Origin: Zelonia costaricensis
Taxonomy: Eukaryota > Euglenozoa > Kinetoplastea > Trypanosomatida > Trypanosomatidae
Reading direction: 5' to 3'
Length of the DNA: 28,250 nt
NCBI GenBank assembly: GCA_030849075.1
Contig: JASAOO010003198.1
Location: 1-28,250 of the forward strand
The notes under the pieces were generated by a model, which made no database searches, was not told where the DNA came from, and worked only from the letters and a program-made list of their open reading frames with translations. Shown piece after piece: positions 1 through 9,435 of the stretch. A program made the translations under genes and the position numbers. The stretch's first letter is position 1, and every line of letters starts with the position of its first letter.

Positions 1-79
1 TGCACGCCGCCTTTCCCTTCTTATGGGCGCTTGAGGCGGCAACTTCCCTGTTCCCTCCCTGTGAGCTCCCTCCATCTCT

Positions 80-81
80 AG
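80..81 (+). promoter_or_regulatory. Candidate trans-splice acceptor for the SEM1-like gene
   Basis: This AG closes a pyrimidine-rich stretch (about 37-79) and would give a 5' UTR of about 290 nt. The AG at 64-65 inside the same stretch is an equally possible site. In trypanosomatids the spliced leader is usually joined at the first AG after a polypyrimidine tract. The assignment rests on that rule alone. Confidence 0.3.
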
Positions 82-178
82 AAAACTCCCTTGCTGTCCA
101 CCTTCTCGCCTTCTTCCGCTGCACGCGTGCACGCTCCACGAACACTAAGAAAACACACAGAGCTCGCTACACTCACGA

Positions 179-197
179 ACACACACACACACACACA
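179..197. repeat. (CA)n microsatellite
   Basis: An uninterrupted AC/CA dinucleotide run of 19 nt in the presumed 5' UTR of the SEM1-like gene. Confidence 0.95.
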
Positions 198-370
198 TAC
201 GCACTCTGGAACCTCTGCACACAGACACCGACCCGCGCCCCGCACCTCGTCACCAATCACACACAATACGTAAAGGTGCACGTGAATAGACAAAGCGGTG
301 CTGCCGAGCATTGTGCGTTGCACGCGTGTTGCTGTTTTACCGGGCTCCGCACGGCGTCTGCTACACCGAC

Positions 371-730
371 ATGGCCGCCACCACGGCATCGAGCACGGCG
401 GAGGCGACGTCGAGCATTCTGCAGATCTCGGAAGCGCACCTTGCCATCCCGCCCAGCGAAACCGTCTGGTCCGCGTGGTACAAGGAGTCGGAGGACAAGT
501 TCGCGGAGTTCAAGAGTTTCGAGCCGGCTCCGACGGCGGGCGGTCCGGGCAACCTGTCGCGTACCGGCTCGGTGCGCACGCTGTCGATGCGGCAGATCAG
601 CGGGCAGTTCGAGGAGGAGGTGGCCAAGTCGTGGGAGGAGGACTGGGAGGACGAGGACGTCGAGGACACCTTCGAGCACATCATCGGCCAGATCTCCCAG
701 CTGCACGCCACCAAGGCGGCATCCAAGTGA
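371..730 (+). CDS. SEM1: SEM1/DSS1 family protein (26S proteasome lid subunit Rpn15)
   Basis: The protein has 119 residues. The frame stays open upstream to about 311 without any ATG, so 371 is the first possible ATG start. Residues 86-101 hold the signature: Trp88 and Trp92 inside an acidic run (E89, E90, D91, E93-D96), then V-E-D-x-F, followed by an amphipathic C-terminal helix. This matches the second acidic/Trp motif of DSS1/SEM1, a small disordered protein of about 70 residues in most eukaryotes. SEM1 is known in the proteasome lid, with BRCA2 in homologous recombination, and in the TREX-2 mRNA export complex. Here the first acidic/Trp block of the family is not obvious; an 85-residue Ser/Thr-rich extension containing W-x-x-W takes its place. 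The family call rests on one short motif and so is good but not certain; the partner complexes are inferred from the family. Confidence 0.8.
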   Translation: MAATTASSTAEATSSILQISEAHLAIPPSETVWSAWYKESEDKFAEFKSFEPAPTAGGPGNLSRTGSVRTLSMRQISGQFEEEVAKSWEEDWEDEDVEDTFEHIIGQISQLHATKAASK

Positions 731-755
731 GAAAGTGGTGGCGTGAGGCAGCGGT

Positions 756-775
756 GGGGGAGGGAGGGGGGAGGG
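756..775 (+). other. Potential G-quadruplex motif 3' of the SEM1-like gene
   Basis: Four G-runs of 5, 3, 6 and 3 bases are separated by single A residues, which satisfies the usual G-quadruplex pattern. The block starts 26 nt after the stop codon, so it should lie in the 3' UTR, where the RNA could also fold. Confidence 0.6.
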
Positions 776-1252
776 AAAGAAGGATGGTAGGGGCGGCAAT
801 CGGCTTGTGGCGACCTTGTGAGGAGGGCCCCATTCGATAGTTTGGCAGGGGCCCAGGGAGGGGCTGATCGAGCCGTCGTCGAGTCCGTCATGCAGCTCGC
901 GTGCGACTGAGCGTCGTGTGCTGCGTTGTTTGGTATCACCGGAAGAGGGGCTTCATACACTCGAAGGCACGGCGCGTACGCGTCCTGACTGTCTTTCCCT
1001 CCTTCGTGTGTGACCTGCACGACGACGCCCTGACACCCCCGCGCATGCAATGGGGAAGAGAAAGTGGATGCTTCGCTTGTGTCTGTGCGCTTGCGTCTCT
1101 GCCTTCCCCTTTTCTCGTCTTCTTGGTACTCACGCCTCGGTCCGGCGCTCTCGCGCTCTACTCGAGCTCCACTGCCGCGCTGTGTACCCGCTGCCTCTCC
1201 TGTGCCGATGCTAGCGCCGGCGCATCGGTTTTTATGTGCGCGCATGCCTGTT

Positions 1253-1280
1253 TGTGTGTGTGTATGTGTGTGTGTGTGTG
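1253..1280. repeat. Interrupted (TG)n microsatellite
   Basis: A TG run with one TA interruption near 1264, in the non-coding spacer. Confidence 0.9.
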
Positions 1281-2452
1281 TCTGTGCATGTGCGTAAACG
1301 TGCGTTGGAGCTCTTCGCACCTGGCGAGACACGCGCTCGCTTCACAAGACGACAAGGAAAGAAAGAGAAAAAAGGGAGGGGGACGCGGTGCGCCCTCTGT
1401 CTCCTTCTAGTCCTCTGCTGAAGCGCGAGCGCGAGGCGCCGTCGCGTCGCCGTCTTTGTCAGCACTCTTCCACCACGCCTGGAGCCTCGCGTCGAAGCCG
1501 TGTACGAGTCAACGAAGGAAAAAAGAAAGAGAAGAAGCAACAAACAAGGAGACACCCCAAAGGAGTGGCGGTGCGTGTGCGTAGGCACGCCGGAGCTGCT
1601 TCTGCGCCACCACTGGATTGTGGGAGAGGGAAGCGGGACGCACGGCGCACACCAGCTGCTCTGCAGCTCCGCCTTCCTCTCTCGATCGACACCAGCTCAC
1701 GTGCGCGCGTGGCTTCGTGCGGAAAGATTTCTCATTCTAACGCAGAGGGAGTCCATTGCCCCGGGCACCGTGTTTCTCTGTCGATGCGGCGCGCCGATCC
1801 CCTGGCGCAGCACCTGTGCGTGAGTCGTCTTACTTAGGCTGCGGTCCGCAAATCGAAAAGGGGTAAGCGCTGGTTGCCCGGTCGCTTCCCCCTCTGCGCA
1901 CGCACAGGCGAATGAGAAAAAAAGATTGATTCATCCGTACGCTGCAGCCATCACCTCTCTCACGTAAACGCTCTGCAATCCCCCTTGATAACATGAATTG
2001 CCTCATCACACGCCCTCGCACGATCGCGCACTACCCGCGTACACGCGCTCACCCACAGGTTCGCCGTTGCTGGAGAAGTCGATCGTGAAATAAAAAGAAA
2101 AGGCAGAAGTTTCGTTGACCGTGGAACTTCTTGCCGGCGTACAAAGAGTGCGCTTGCAGAGCGCTCCACCGCATCCTACTTAGCTACTCACGTGTGTGTG
2201 TGTGGGTCTGTGTGCGTGTTGTCTTCCATACCAGTTCTCTTTACAGAGCCTTCCGCCTACGACCTCCGGCATCTCGCCTGTCCTACGTTGTCAAACAGAG
2301 GAGTAGCCGCCGGCTTCCCAGTCCACGGCAGCAACAACGACACATTAGAGCCGCGTGTCCTTGTGTGCTTGAGTGCCTCTATCCCTCCCTTGTCAGCCTG
2401 TGGGAAAAGAAGAATCAGCAACACACATCGACGGTGCGTCGTGCATCTGCGC

Positions 2453-2474
2453 GTGTGTGTGTGTGTGTGTGTGT
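2453..2474. repeat. (GT)11 microsatellite
   Basis: An uninterrupted 22-nt GT run directly before the pyrimidine-rich tract that leads to the CBP3-like gene. Confidence 0.95.
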
Positions 2475-2516
2475 TTCTATCTCCCCCTTTCTTTCCATCT
2501 TGGACACACCGACTCC

Positions 2517-2518
2517 AG
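2517..2518 (+). promoter_or_regulatory. Candidate trans-splice acceptor for the CBP3-like gene
   Basis: This is the first AG after a C/T tract at about 2475-2500 and would give a 5' UTR near 170 nt. Alternatives are the AG at 2564-2565, after the T7-containing tract 2524-2562, and the AG at 2647-2648. Confidence 0.35.
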
Positions 2519-2684
2519 GCAACCTCCCCCCTTTTTTTGTTTTCCCGTTTCTTCACACCCTTAAGTCACTCCTTCTGAGCGCAAAGCGCTGCTGCTCTTT
2601 AACTACGGCCGCGTTAGAGCACCCCCCTCCCTCCTTCCTTTCTATCAGCCCCCCCCCCCCCTTCACCCGCTTCCTTCCATCATC

Positions 2685-3803
2685 ATGTTCTTGCGCAGTG
2701 CGTGCCGGTTGTTGGCCAGGACTCGCTTGGCCGCAGCGACGCGGCACGAGACCCCGCGCGGCTCTGGACCAGCGGAGGCGAACGGCGCCTCGCCCACGAA
2801 CGCCGGCGCGTCGACGTCGGCGTCCACTCCGTCGTCTTCGTCTGTCATGTCGGCATCCGCGTCGACGTCGTGGATGGCTGGGGCGGCGTGGGCCAGCCTG
2901 GGCAGCGAGTTCAAGGGCGTGTCGGAGGAGAAGTTTCTGAAGCCGATCCCGGATCACTTTCTCACCCCCCGCGCCACCACGGACATCCAGCCCGCCACGG
3001 AGCTGCTCGCGAAGCTGGTGCAGGAGAACGAGGAGCGGTACAAGGGCATCGACGTGCGGGACCCCTCCTCCATGGCGATCTACGAGGGCGAGCGGCCGCG
3101 GTGGATGACGATGGGCGGGCAGGTGCGCGCCGTCTCGGAGTTCATCTCAGGCCATCTGTGCCATCACATCTCGCTGCCTGAGTGGAAGGACTTGTTCGAC
3201 CTCGAGTACGCAGAGATGGACCTCACGTACTGGCTCTACGTGCTCCACGTCCACCTGGTGAGCCGCCGCGCGACGAGCATTCCGATCGAGAAGTTCAACC
3301 GGCGCCGCGAGGTGCTGGAGGAGCTGCTGGTGACGATGTTCGACAGCTGGGCCGCCACCTCGGAGGACATTATGGGCCGCCCGCCGCTGAACAAGATCAA
3401 GTACTACATCCGCGACATGTACTACGTCACGGCGGTGAACTTCGAGGAAGCCCTCCTGCATGACGGGCCGGGGGCGGACATGATGCTGATGGGCTTCTTG
3501 ATGAAGTTCTGCCCGCTGCCCCGTCCCGAAGACGTGCCGATGTTCACCTACTATACGCTGGTGCACTACGTCCGCTTCCACACCGCCCTCTTCGACCGCA
3601 TCTCCGATGAGGAGTTCGCCAAGGGGAACTTCAACTTTGTCAGCCCCACCGACCCGCTCATCTTCGACAAGTACAGCGATGTTGCCTACGACGAGGTGAT
3701 ACGCGGCTGGACAGTGGAGGAGGGGGAGGGGGACGGGGCCGCGACCCCCGCAGCAGGGGCGGCGGCGGCGGCGACGGCGGGCGCTGCTGCGAGCACCTCG
3801 TGA
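2685..3803 (+). CDS. CBP3: Mitochondrial ubiquinol-cytochrome c chaperone family protein (CBP3/UQCC1-like)
   Basis: The protein has 372 residues and starts at an ATG at 2685. Its N-terminus is rich in Arg, Ala and Leu with no acidic residues in the first 20, typical of a mitochondrial presequence. Residues 25-75 are Ser/Ala-rich. The conserved domain spans about 180-325. It opens with a T-Y-W-L helix carrying several His, passes through a Lys/Tyr-rich R-D-M-Y-Y segment, and ends near 295-312 with Y-V-R-x-H followed by an acidic D-E-E-F-A-K-G turn. This order resembles the Ubiq_cyt_C_chap family. Yeast CBP3 works with CBP6 at mitoribosomes to translate and assemble cytochrome b of complex III; in trypanosomatids cytochrome b is made from an edited kinetoplast mRNA. 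The role here is inferred from the family. Residues after about 345 form an acidic then Ala-rich tail of low complexity. Confidence 0.7.
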   Translation: MFLRSACRLLARTRLAAATRHETPRGSGPAEANGASPTNAGASTSASTPSSSSVMSASASTSWMAGAAWASLGSEFKGVSEEKFLKPIPDHFLTPRATTDIQPATELLAKLVQENEERYKGIDVRDPSSMAIYEGERPRWMTMGGQVRAVSEFISGHLCHHISLPEWKDLFDLEYAEMDLTYWLYVLHVHLVSRRATSIPIEKFNRRREVLEELLVTMFDSWAATSEDIMGRPPLNKIKYYIRDMYYVTAVNFEEALLHDGPGADMMLMGFLMKFCPLPRPEDVPMFTYYTLVHYVRFHTALFDRISDEEFAKGNFNFVSPTDPLIFDKYSDVAYDEVIRGWTVEEGEGDGAATPAAGAAAAATAGAAASTS

Positions 3804-4012
3804 GCGAGAAGGAACCGAGAAAAAAAAAGGTGCAAATGGGGGAGTCTGGCTGCTTCATGGGCCAGGGGCTGGCAGCGGCGTTCTTCGACTGCGCTCGCCC
3901 CCCCCCCCATTCCCGTATCCCCCTTTCTCTGTCTAGATGTGCCGAACTCGACGGTGTGGCTGCCCTTTTCCCCCTCGGGTCGTCTTGAAGCGCGTCCTTC
4001 GTGGTGGATTCT

Positions 4013-4049
4013 GGGGGGGGGGCAGGGGGTGGGGGGCTCGCGAAGGGGG
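4013..4049 (+). other. Potential G-quadruplex block 3' of the CBP3-like gene
   Basis: G10, G5, G6 and G5 runs are separated by CA, T and an 8-nt loop. The block lies 210 nt after the stop codon, probably within the 3' UTR. Confidence 0.6.
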
Positions 4050-5350
4050 TGGCGTCGGTTCGCAGTGGGAGGTGTGTATGCGTTGTTGCTTTTGTGCGCA
4101 TTGGGAATGCGACGGAGATGAGGCGATGGGCGCTATGCTGTCTGTGGTTATGTGGGTGCGTTCTGCGAGTTGCGTGTCCGAAGGGGCGTACGACTTGTTC
4201 GTGTCGGTGTGTGTGTGTGTGGGTGTTTGCGGTTTCCTCTTCTCTCCTGTGGAGTGGCCGTGTACTCTGCGTGGTTTGACAGCTGATGCTCCCCTTGTTT
4301 TCGATGACGTGTTTGTCGCCCTGTGTGTGTGTTTGTCACTGCTGTGGTGATGATGTTCATGTGCGTTCATCTTTTCTCCTCTCCCTCTAAGGACTTGTCT
4401 AGGAAGGGGAGACGAGGAGGTGATGCAGGAATCACGAGGCGTATAGTCGCAGCAGTTCCTCGTGCGTGTGTGCGTGCGCGTTGGGTTTATCTTAGCTTCC
4501 TGGTCACATCACCGTCTAAAGAGAGAAACAAGGAAAGGAAACACAAACGGCGCACCTCTGCTGCACTCGTGTGAGTTGCCGTCGCGAGGTCAGGCAGGGT
4601 CGGCACACACAAGGAAGCCACACAAACACGCACACAAGGGCGAAAAGGAGCCGAGAACACGCAGTCTTTGCCAGGTTTGAGTGTATCCCCCCCCATTTCG
4701 GTGTACGTGCCGCGGCGTTGCTGCACGACAAGTGACGGAGTATCCTTCCTCCCCCTGTTCCCTCAACTGCAACGAGATGCAACGACAGAGGCCAGCCGCA
4801 CGGTCGCCGCTCTTGAGGCCGCTTGGATCGGCTCACACATCGGCGTCTCGTGTCGCGTCTGCCCCTTCCCCCCCTTTCACACCCTGCTAGTACCGCCAAC
4901 CGCCCCTCGTCACTTGCCTCCTCCCCTTCGGATTTCTTGCCTTCGTCTAAAACGCGAATCAACACATCAACTCCCCCCGCATGCGTGCGTGCCGCGGATG
5001 CAGGAGTTTCGATCCACCAGCCACTACACCACCGCTAGCGCATTTTCTATTCACCCACCATCTCTACCGAGTAGCTCCTCGACTTCCAGCCAACCCCCCC
5101 ACCGTCTCCTCTTTGTGCCTTCGTTAGCTTTCACTCCTCCCCACTCCCGTGGCGCCTTTCTCGTGAGCAGAGATCGCGTGTGTCGGTGGAGGGCCAGTGC
5201 GCAACTTGCACCTCGGAGTTTACGTCTCTCTGGCGTCTTCTCTGTGCTGCACTTTGAAGAAACACACACACATCCCCCATACACCCCCTCCCCTCCCCCA
5301 AAGCCACCGACGTGGCGCTCTCTTGCTTTTCTTCCCTTTTTTTCTCTCAC

Positions 5351-5352
5351 AG
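5351..5352 (+). promoter_or_regulatory. Candidate trans-splice acceptor for the acyltransferase-like gene
   Basis: The AG ends a nearly pure C/T tract (about 5318-5349) in the typical tract-CAG arrangement. It would give a 5' UTR of about 456 nt. Further C/T tracts occur downstream, up to 5740, so a nearer acceptor is possible. Confidence 0.4.
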
Positions 5353-5808
5353 ACAGACACCTCCCCTCTTCTCTTCACGTTGACGCACCGCACACACACG
5401 CGCGCTTGATTGTACCTTCGGCGTCCTGCGACGTGTGCGTCTCCCACGCTTCTTTCTTTCCCGACGTCGTTCTTCGGTTTCTCTTGTCGTTCACTCCCCC
5501 ATCGCATGGGGATCGGCGGGTGCGTCACCGTACCTCTCTCTCTCTTGATCTCTATACCTCGCTGCTCACGCACACGCTACCCCTTCTCCTGTCCTCTTTG
5601 ACCGTGGTCCGTCGCTGCCGCAGCGTGCCATCGACCCCGCTACCACCACCGTCCGCCGTCGGCGCCGCACATACGTGACGTGAGCGCCATCGTAACTTCT
5701 ACCGCTGCCACCTGCCCCCCCCCCCCTGCTCCCCCCTGTGGCCTCACAACTCTCCGCCTCGAGCACCTCCGATTCGACCGACTGCAGACCAGGCCACCTG
5801 CTCCGAGA

Positions 5809-7728
5809 ATGAAGCGCATCACCGTAGCGGAGCTGCAGGGCAATGTGCTGAAGCTGCCACGACTGCCCATCCCGTCCGTGGTCTCCTCCATGGACGGCTA
5901 CCGCTCCACCCTGCGGGCGCTGTGGACGCCGGAGGTGTCGGCCCCGCACCTCGCAAAACTTGACGCCTTTGTGGACTCGTCCGCGCCAGTGCTGCAGAGG
6001 CACCTCGTGGAGACGGACAAGGCCGCCGCAGAGGCCGGCACGGCGCCGTTCACGTACGTCGAGGGCCTTCTCGCCCAGTCCGCCCTCACCAGCCGCTCGC
6101 CCCTCGAGGTGAACATGAACGCCGGCTTCGTGCTGCAGCGCGAGATCGCGGGCACGGACAAGACGCAGGCCGGTGTTGCCTCCGCGATGACGTACGCCAT
6201 CGCCTGCTGGATCCAGGAGCTGCAGGCGAACGGCCTCTCTGTGCCCGCCGACCCCGCGATGCAGTACGATGTGTCGCCGCTGCTGACCGAGCTCGGGCGT
6301 AGCCTAATCCCATCCAAGGAGACGGACCTGCTGCATACGACGCCGCTGGAGAAGCTCAGTCACGTGGTGGTGCTCCACGACGGCCACCCGTACCTGGTCC
6401 GCGTCTTCGACGAGCAGCACCGCGTGCTGGACCGTCGCCTCATCCAGAAGGCCTTCGAGCTGATCCTCACCATCACCCCAGACCAGGACAACACGTCGCC
6501 GGTCTCGGTGCTGACGGCGGGCAGCCGTGCAGTGTGGGGCCAAGCATACCAGGAGCTGATCAAGACCCCTGAGAACGCCGAAGTGCTGCGCCTCATCCAG
6601 GAGAGTATCCTCGTGGTCTGCCTCGACAGCACCAAGTGGGGTGCCGACGCGAGCCTCGCCGAGGCCGCCGCCCTGCACGGCCGCAAGGAGGAGCTGGAGA
6701 ACCGCTGGTACGACAAGCACCAGATGATCGTCTCCGAGGACGGCCACGTGGCCTTTAACTTCGAGTCGACGGCGAGCGACCGGGTGCACTGGGCCAAGTG
6801 GATCGGTGATGTGCTGGCCATCTTGAGGGAGAAGGGCGGCAGCGGTGTGTCGACGGAGGGGCTGGACGGCGCGGCCGCCAGCGCGATTGTGCGGCACCTC
6901 AGTATCACCTACGGCAAGTCGCTCGTCTCGCACATCCGCGCCGCGCGGCAGGAGGCGCTGGCGATCGTGACGGACACGGAGGTGCACTCGATCCACATCC
7001 CGTACGGCAAGTCGCAGCTCGCGGCTGTAAAGGTGGAGCCGGACGCATTTGTGCAGATGTGTTTGCAGCTGGCCATGCACAAGCTGCGCAACAAGCTGTG
7101 CAGCACGACGGAGGTGTGCAGCACCGCCAGCTTCTTTCACGGCACGACGGAGCTGATGCACACGACGTCGGAGGAGATGCTGGCGCTCGCCACGAACCTC
7201 GCCCAGCATCAGCAGGACGGCGCGGCGGCGGCGGCGCTGGACACGAACGGCAAGGAGGCGATTGCCAAGCTGATTCGTGCCACGAGCGACAAGCACATCG
7301 CTCTCACAACGGCGGCGCGGCGCGGCGAGGGCTTCGACCGGCACCTCACCGCCCTGCGGCACGTGGCGCAGCGCAACGGCGACCGCGCCGCCCTGGCCTT
7401 CTTCGAGGATGATCTGTTCATGAAGACGAGTGCGGCGGTGCTGAACACCAGCGAGTTTAGCAAGCCGTGGCTGCGGTACTACACACTTGGGCCGATGCAC
7501 AACAACGGGTACGGCCTCGGCTACGTGATCGACGAGAACGAGGTGCGCGTGTCGCTAGCGGCCTTCACGAACAGCCCGGCCACGAACGTGTCCGACCTCA
7601 AGGCGGCGCTGACGCTGTCGTGCAACACGCTGTACGAGCTACTAGGGGGGAAGCCGGCGGTGCCCGCTCCTGCAGCTGCGGCTGCGGCTGCTGCCGCTCT
7701 TGATGCGAGTGCTGGTGCGTCCAAGTGA
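5809..7728 (+). CDS. Carnitine/choline acyltransferase-fold protein, probably catalytically inactive
   Basis: The protein has 639 residues, close to the usual 600-650. The frame is open back to 5680 but the first ATG is 5809. Family landmarks are in order: L-P-R-L-P-[IV]-P near residue 15-21; V-N-M-N-x-G-F near 100; a hydrophobic L-S-H-V-V-V strand near 183; V-V-C-L-D near 270; N-R-W-Y-D-K near 300; Y-G-K then P-D-A-F-V-Q-M near 400-420; D-R-H-L near 510; and L-N-T-S followed by a G-P-M-x-x-x-G-Y-G-L-G-Y segment near 550-575. Active members use a His after Tyr-Glu to move acyl groups between CoA and carnitine or choline. Here that position is Ser320 (codon 6766-6768). The T-Y-E and F-x-x-G-R segments of carnitine enzymes read T-T-E and F-x-x-G-T, so substrate contacts also look lost. 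It may be a pseudoenzyme or use another substrate. The end is Ala-rich, with no PTS1 peroxisomal signal. Confidence 0.85.
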   Translation: MKRITVAELQGNVLKLPRLPIPSVVSSMDGYRSTLRALWTPEVSAPHLAKLDAFVDSSAPVLQRHLVETDKAAAEAGTAPFTYVEGLLAQSALTSRSPLEVNMNAGFVLQREIAGTDKTQAGVASAMTYAIACWIQELQANGLSVPADPAMQYDVSPLLTELGRSLIPSKETDLLHTTPLEKLSHVVVLHDGHPYLVRVFDEQHRVLDRRLIQKAFELILTITPDQDNTSPVSVLTAGSRAVWGQAYQELIKTPENAEVLRLIQESILVVCLDSTKWGADASLAEAAALHGRKEELENRWYDKHQMIVSEDGHVAFNFESTASDRVHWAKWIGDVLAILREKGGSGVSTEGLDGAAASAIVRHLSITYGKSLVSHIRAARQEALAIVTDTEVHSIHIPYGKSQLAAVKVEPDAFVQMCLQLAMHKLRNKLCSTTEVCSTASFFHGTTELMHTTSEEMLALATNLAQHQQDGAAAAALDTNGKEAIAKLIRATSDKHIALTTAARRGEGFDRHLTALRHVAQRNGDRAALAFFEDDLFMKTSAAVLNTSEFSKPWLRYYTLGPMHNNGYGLGYVIDENEVRVSLAAFTNSPATNVSDLKAALTLSCNTLYELLGGKPAVPAPAAAAAAAAALDASAGASK

Positions 7729-7962
7729 GGGCAGATAGGGCTGGTCATGCACAGTCGCCCCTCCCTCTCTTCGTCTTTCAACATCTGCGCCTCTTCGGCT
7801 AGGTGCGCGTTCTTATTGTAAGCCTACCCCCCTCTATCCGCACTGCAGAGCTTTCTTCCACATCGCTCTCCCCCAGCTCTCCTTATCACCGCGTCACTTT
7901 GTTTTTGGAGGACTCAGCGAGCACCGCATCAGCTGTCCGTCCGCCTGCCGCGACGGCGGTTC

Positions 7963-7990
7963 GGGGAGGGGGTGATGGGGTGGGGTGGGG
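7963..7990 (+). other. Potential G-quadruplex block 3' of the acyltransferase-like gene
   Basis: Five G-runs (4, 5, 4, 4 and 4 bases) have loops of A, TGAT, T and T. The block lies 235 nt after the stop codon and meets the standard four-run rule with very short loops. Confidence 0.65.
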
Positions 7991-9394
7991 CGGCGCGGTG
8001 TCAGCGAAGGGGAGGGAGGCGGGACGAGGAGGTCGAGGTGGGGGTGAGGCGGGCGCCGCACTCACACAGACTGAGATGCGGTCAATCAGATAGGCGAGGA
8101 GTAGAGACACGGACCTGCTGCCCTTTCTTTCTCTCTCTGTCTCTCTTCCTATTCGCCGCTCCAATACCCCTTTTTGCACGCTGTGACGTGAGTACGTGTT
8201 GGTTGTGCTGGTGCGTGTGTTTGTGTGTGCGTGTGTCAATGTTGCTCTTATCGGGCTCCTATTGTGCGCCGAGTGCGTACCTCCTCTCCCCCCCCGCGAT
8301 GGAGAGGAAGGAGCGGGCCACGGTGCACCTCTCCCGCCTCCCCCCTTCTCTGTTGATCCCCCCCCCTCTTCATCACTTCCTTTCATTTCCTGCCTCGCTG
8401 TGTACTTGCTCCTCCTCCACTCCCTGCCGTTGTTGTCCCGTTTTTTTTTTTGGTTTATAACGTCATGCCAAGCGGCGCGCGCCTGTGTGTGAGAGACCCG
8501 TGACGCTCTTCGAAGCAACACACGTAAGAAAGAAAACGAAAACTGAACCAGCAGCCACCACCACCACCACGCAACCGTCAAAGAGAGAAGCAAAGCACGG
8601 GCAGCAGTACCTGAACTCAATGCACAGCGGAGGAAGGGCTGGTGCTTGGCGCTGGTGCAGTGCGTGAGGGAGGTGAGGTGAATCATCCGGGGAGGAGCCG
8701 AGACGTCAGACTCGGTCTCTCCCCCGTCTTTCTCCCCCTTTTTACGCGAATAAACATGCACTCAGACAGACGCAACCCGCTCCCGCTTTTCGTTGAAGTC
8801 TCGTGGCGCAGCGTGGCACATCTCTGTTTGTGTGTGCTTGTGGCGGTAGAGCTCGACCCAAAGCTGACTTCGCGCCCGTCCCCCCCCCCCCGCTTTGCTC
8901 GTGGCACGTCCGTCCTCGGACGTCTTGCGTACTCACACGTGCTGAGTCGGTCAGACGCTTTTTCGGCGTACAGTTTCTCCGCGGACCGCATTTGCTCCCC
9001 TCCCTCGCCCCGATGCATCGATCGAACTTGTTTGCACACACATCAACACGTGCACACACACACATACACAAATACCGAACACAAACATAATCTGCACATT
9101 CACAGAGCCACGGACTCAATCAGAACGGCGAGCCGTTTCTCTGCGCGTATTCGTGCGCGCGTGTGTGTGCGTGTGGCCTCTTCGTCTGTTTGCACGTCTC
9201 CATTCTCATTTGTGCTGCGGTGCCCAGCGGGTGGCTGGTAGTTGCCGCCCCTCTGTGTTCGTGTGCGGCCTCACGGATCCTCCGTGAACCGACTTTCTTA
9301 CGTCTTGAAGAACTTCTCGAACTCCTCACGCTTCTTCCGAACTCCCCCCTCACTGGCGCTCTGCACGTCCTCCTCCTCCGCGGGACTGTCTGAC

Positions 9395-9396
9395 AG
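9395..9396 (+). promoter_or_regulatory. Candidate trans-splice acceptor for RPC34
   Basis: This is the first AG after a C/T-rich stretch at about 9329-9380 and would give a 39-nt 5' UTR. AGs at 9309-9310 and 9227-9228 after earlier tracts are alternatives. Confidence 0.3.
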
Positions 9397-9435
9397 CCGC
9401 GCGCTTTTTCTCCCTCGAAGGCGAACGAACGCGCC

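Larger units (their letters stand above)
1..370. other. Spacer and 5' UTR upstream of the SEM1-like gene
   Basis: No gene is seen here. Positions 37-79 are pyrimidine-rich and followed by AG dinucleotides (64-65 and 80-81) that could serve as trans-splice acceptors. A (CA)n run at 179-197 lies in the presumed 5' UTR. The upstream gene is outside the window. Confidence 0.6.
731..2684. other. Spacer between the SEM1-like and CBP3-like genes
   Basis: No convincing gene is seen; open frames here have Cys/Val/His-rich or Arg/Ser-rich low-complexity translations. In order it holds a G-run block (756-775) just after the stop codon, an interrupted TG run (1253-1280), a mixed A-rich stretch around 1340-1560, a (GT)11 run (2453-2474), and a pyrimidine-rich stretch from about 2475 to 2680 with C-tracts up to the next ATG. 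Confidence 0.7.
3804..5808. other. Spacer between the CBP3-like and acyltransferase-like genes
   Basis: No convincing gene is seen. The first 250 nt are purine- and G-rich (G-runs at 4013-4049). A GT-rich stretch follows to about 4480, then an A-rich/CA patch near 4500-4670, and from about 4680 to the next ATG a strongly pyrimidine-rich stretch. An open frame at 4668-5678 follows that pyrimidine stretch; its Pro/Ser/Leu-rich translation is a composition effect. Confidence 0.7.
7729..9435. other. Spacer between the acyltransferase-like and RPC34 genes
   Basis: No convincing gene is seen. It holds G-runs (7963-7990), pyrimidine tracts around 8120-8160 and 8340-8455 with a T-run near 8440-8451, an A-rich patch at 8520-8600, a further C/T tract at 8715-8745, CA runs near 9050-9070, and C/T tracts leading to the next ATG. 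Several tract-AG combinations exist, so the mRNA boundary cannot be fixed by eye. Confidence 0.7.

Noticed and set aside
361..1332. 323-codon minus-strand open frame across the SEM1-like gene
   Set aside because: It is a shadow of the sense gene and its spacer; it includes a translated microsatellite (Thr-His repeats).
4668..5678. 336-codon open frame before the acyltransferase-like gene
   Set aside because: It lies in the pyrimidine-rich 5' UTR/splice region, starts without ATG and is of low complexity.
5680..5808. In-frame upstream extension of the acyltransferase-like protein
   Set aside because: It starts with GTG, is Pro-rich over a C-tract, and the family's N-terminal motif begins after the ATG at 5809.
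6304..7500. 398-codon antisense open frame inside the acyltransferase-like gene
   Set aside because: GC-rich third codon positions of the sense gene suppress stops on the opposite strand; the product is Arg/His/Val-rich and domain-free.
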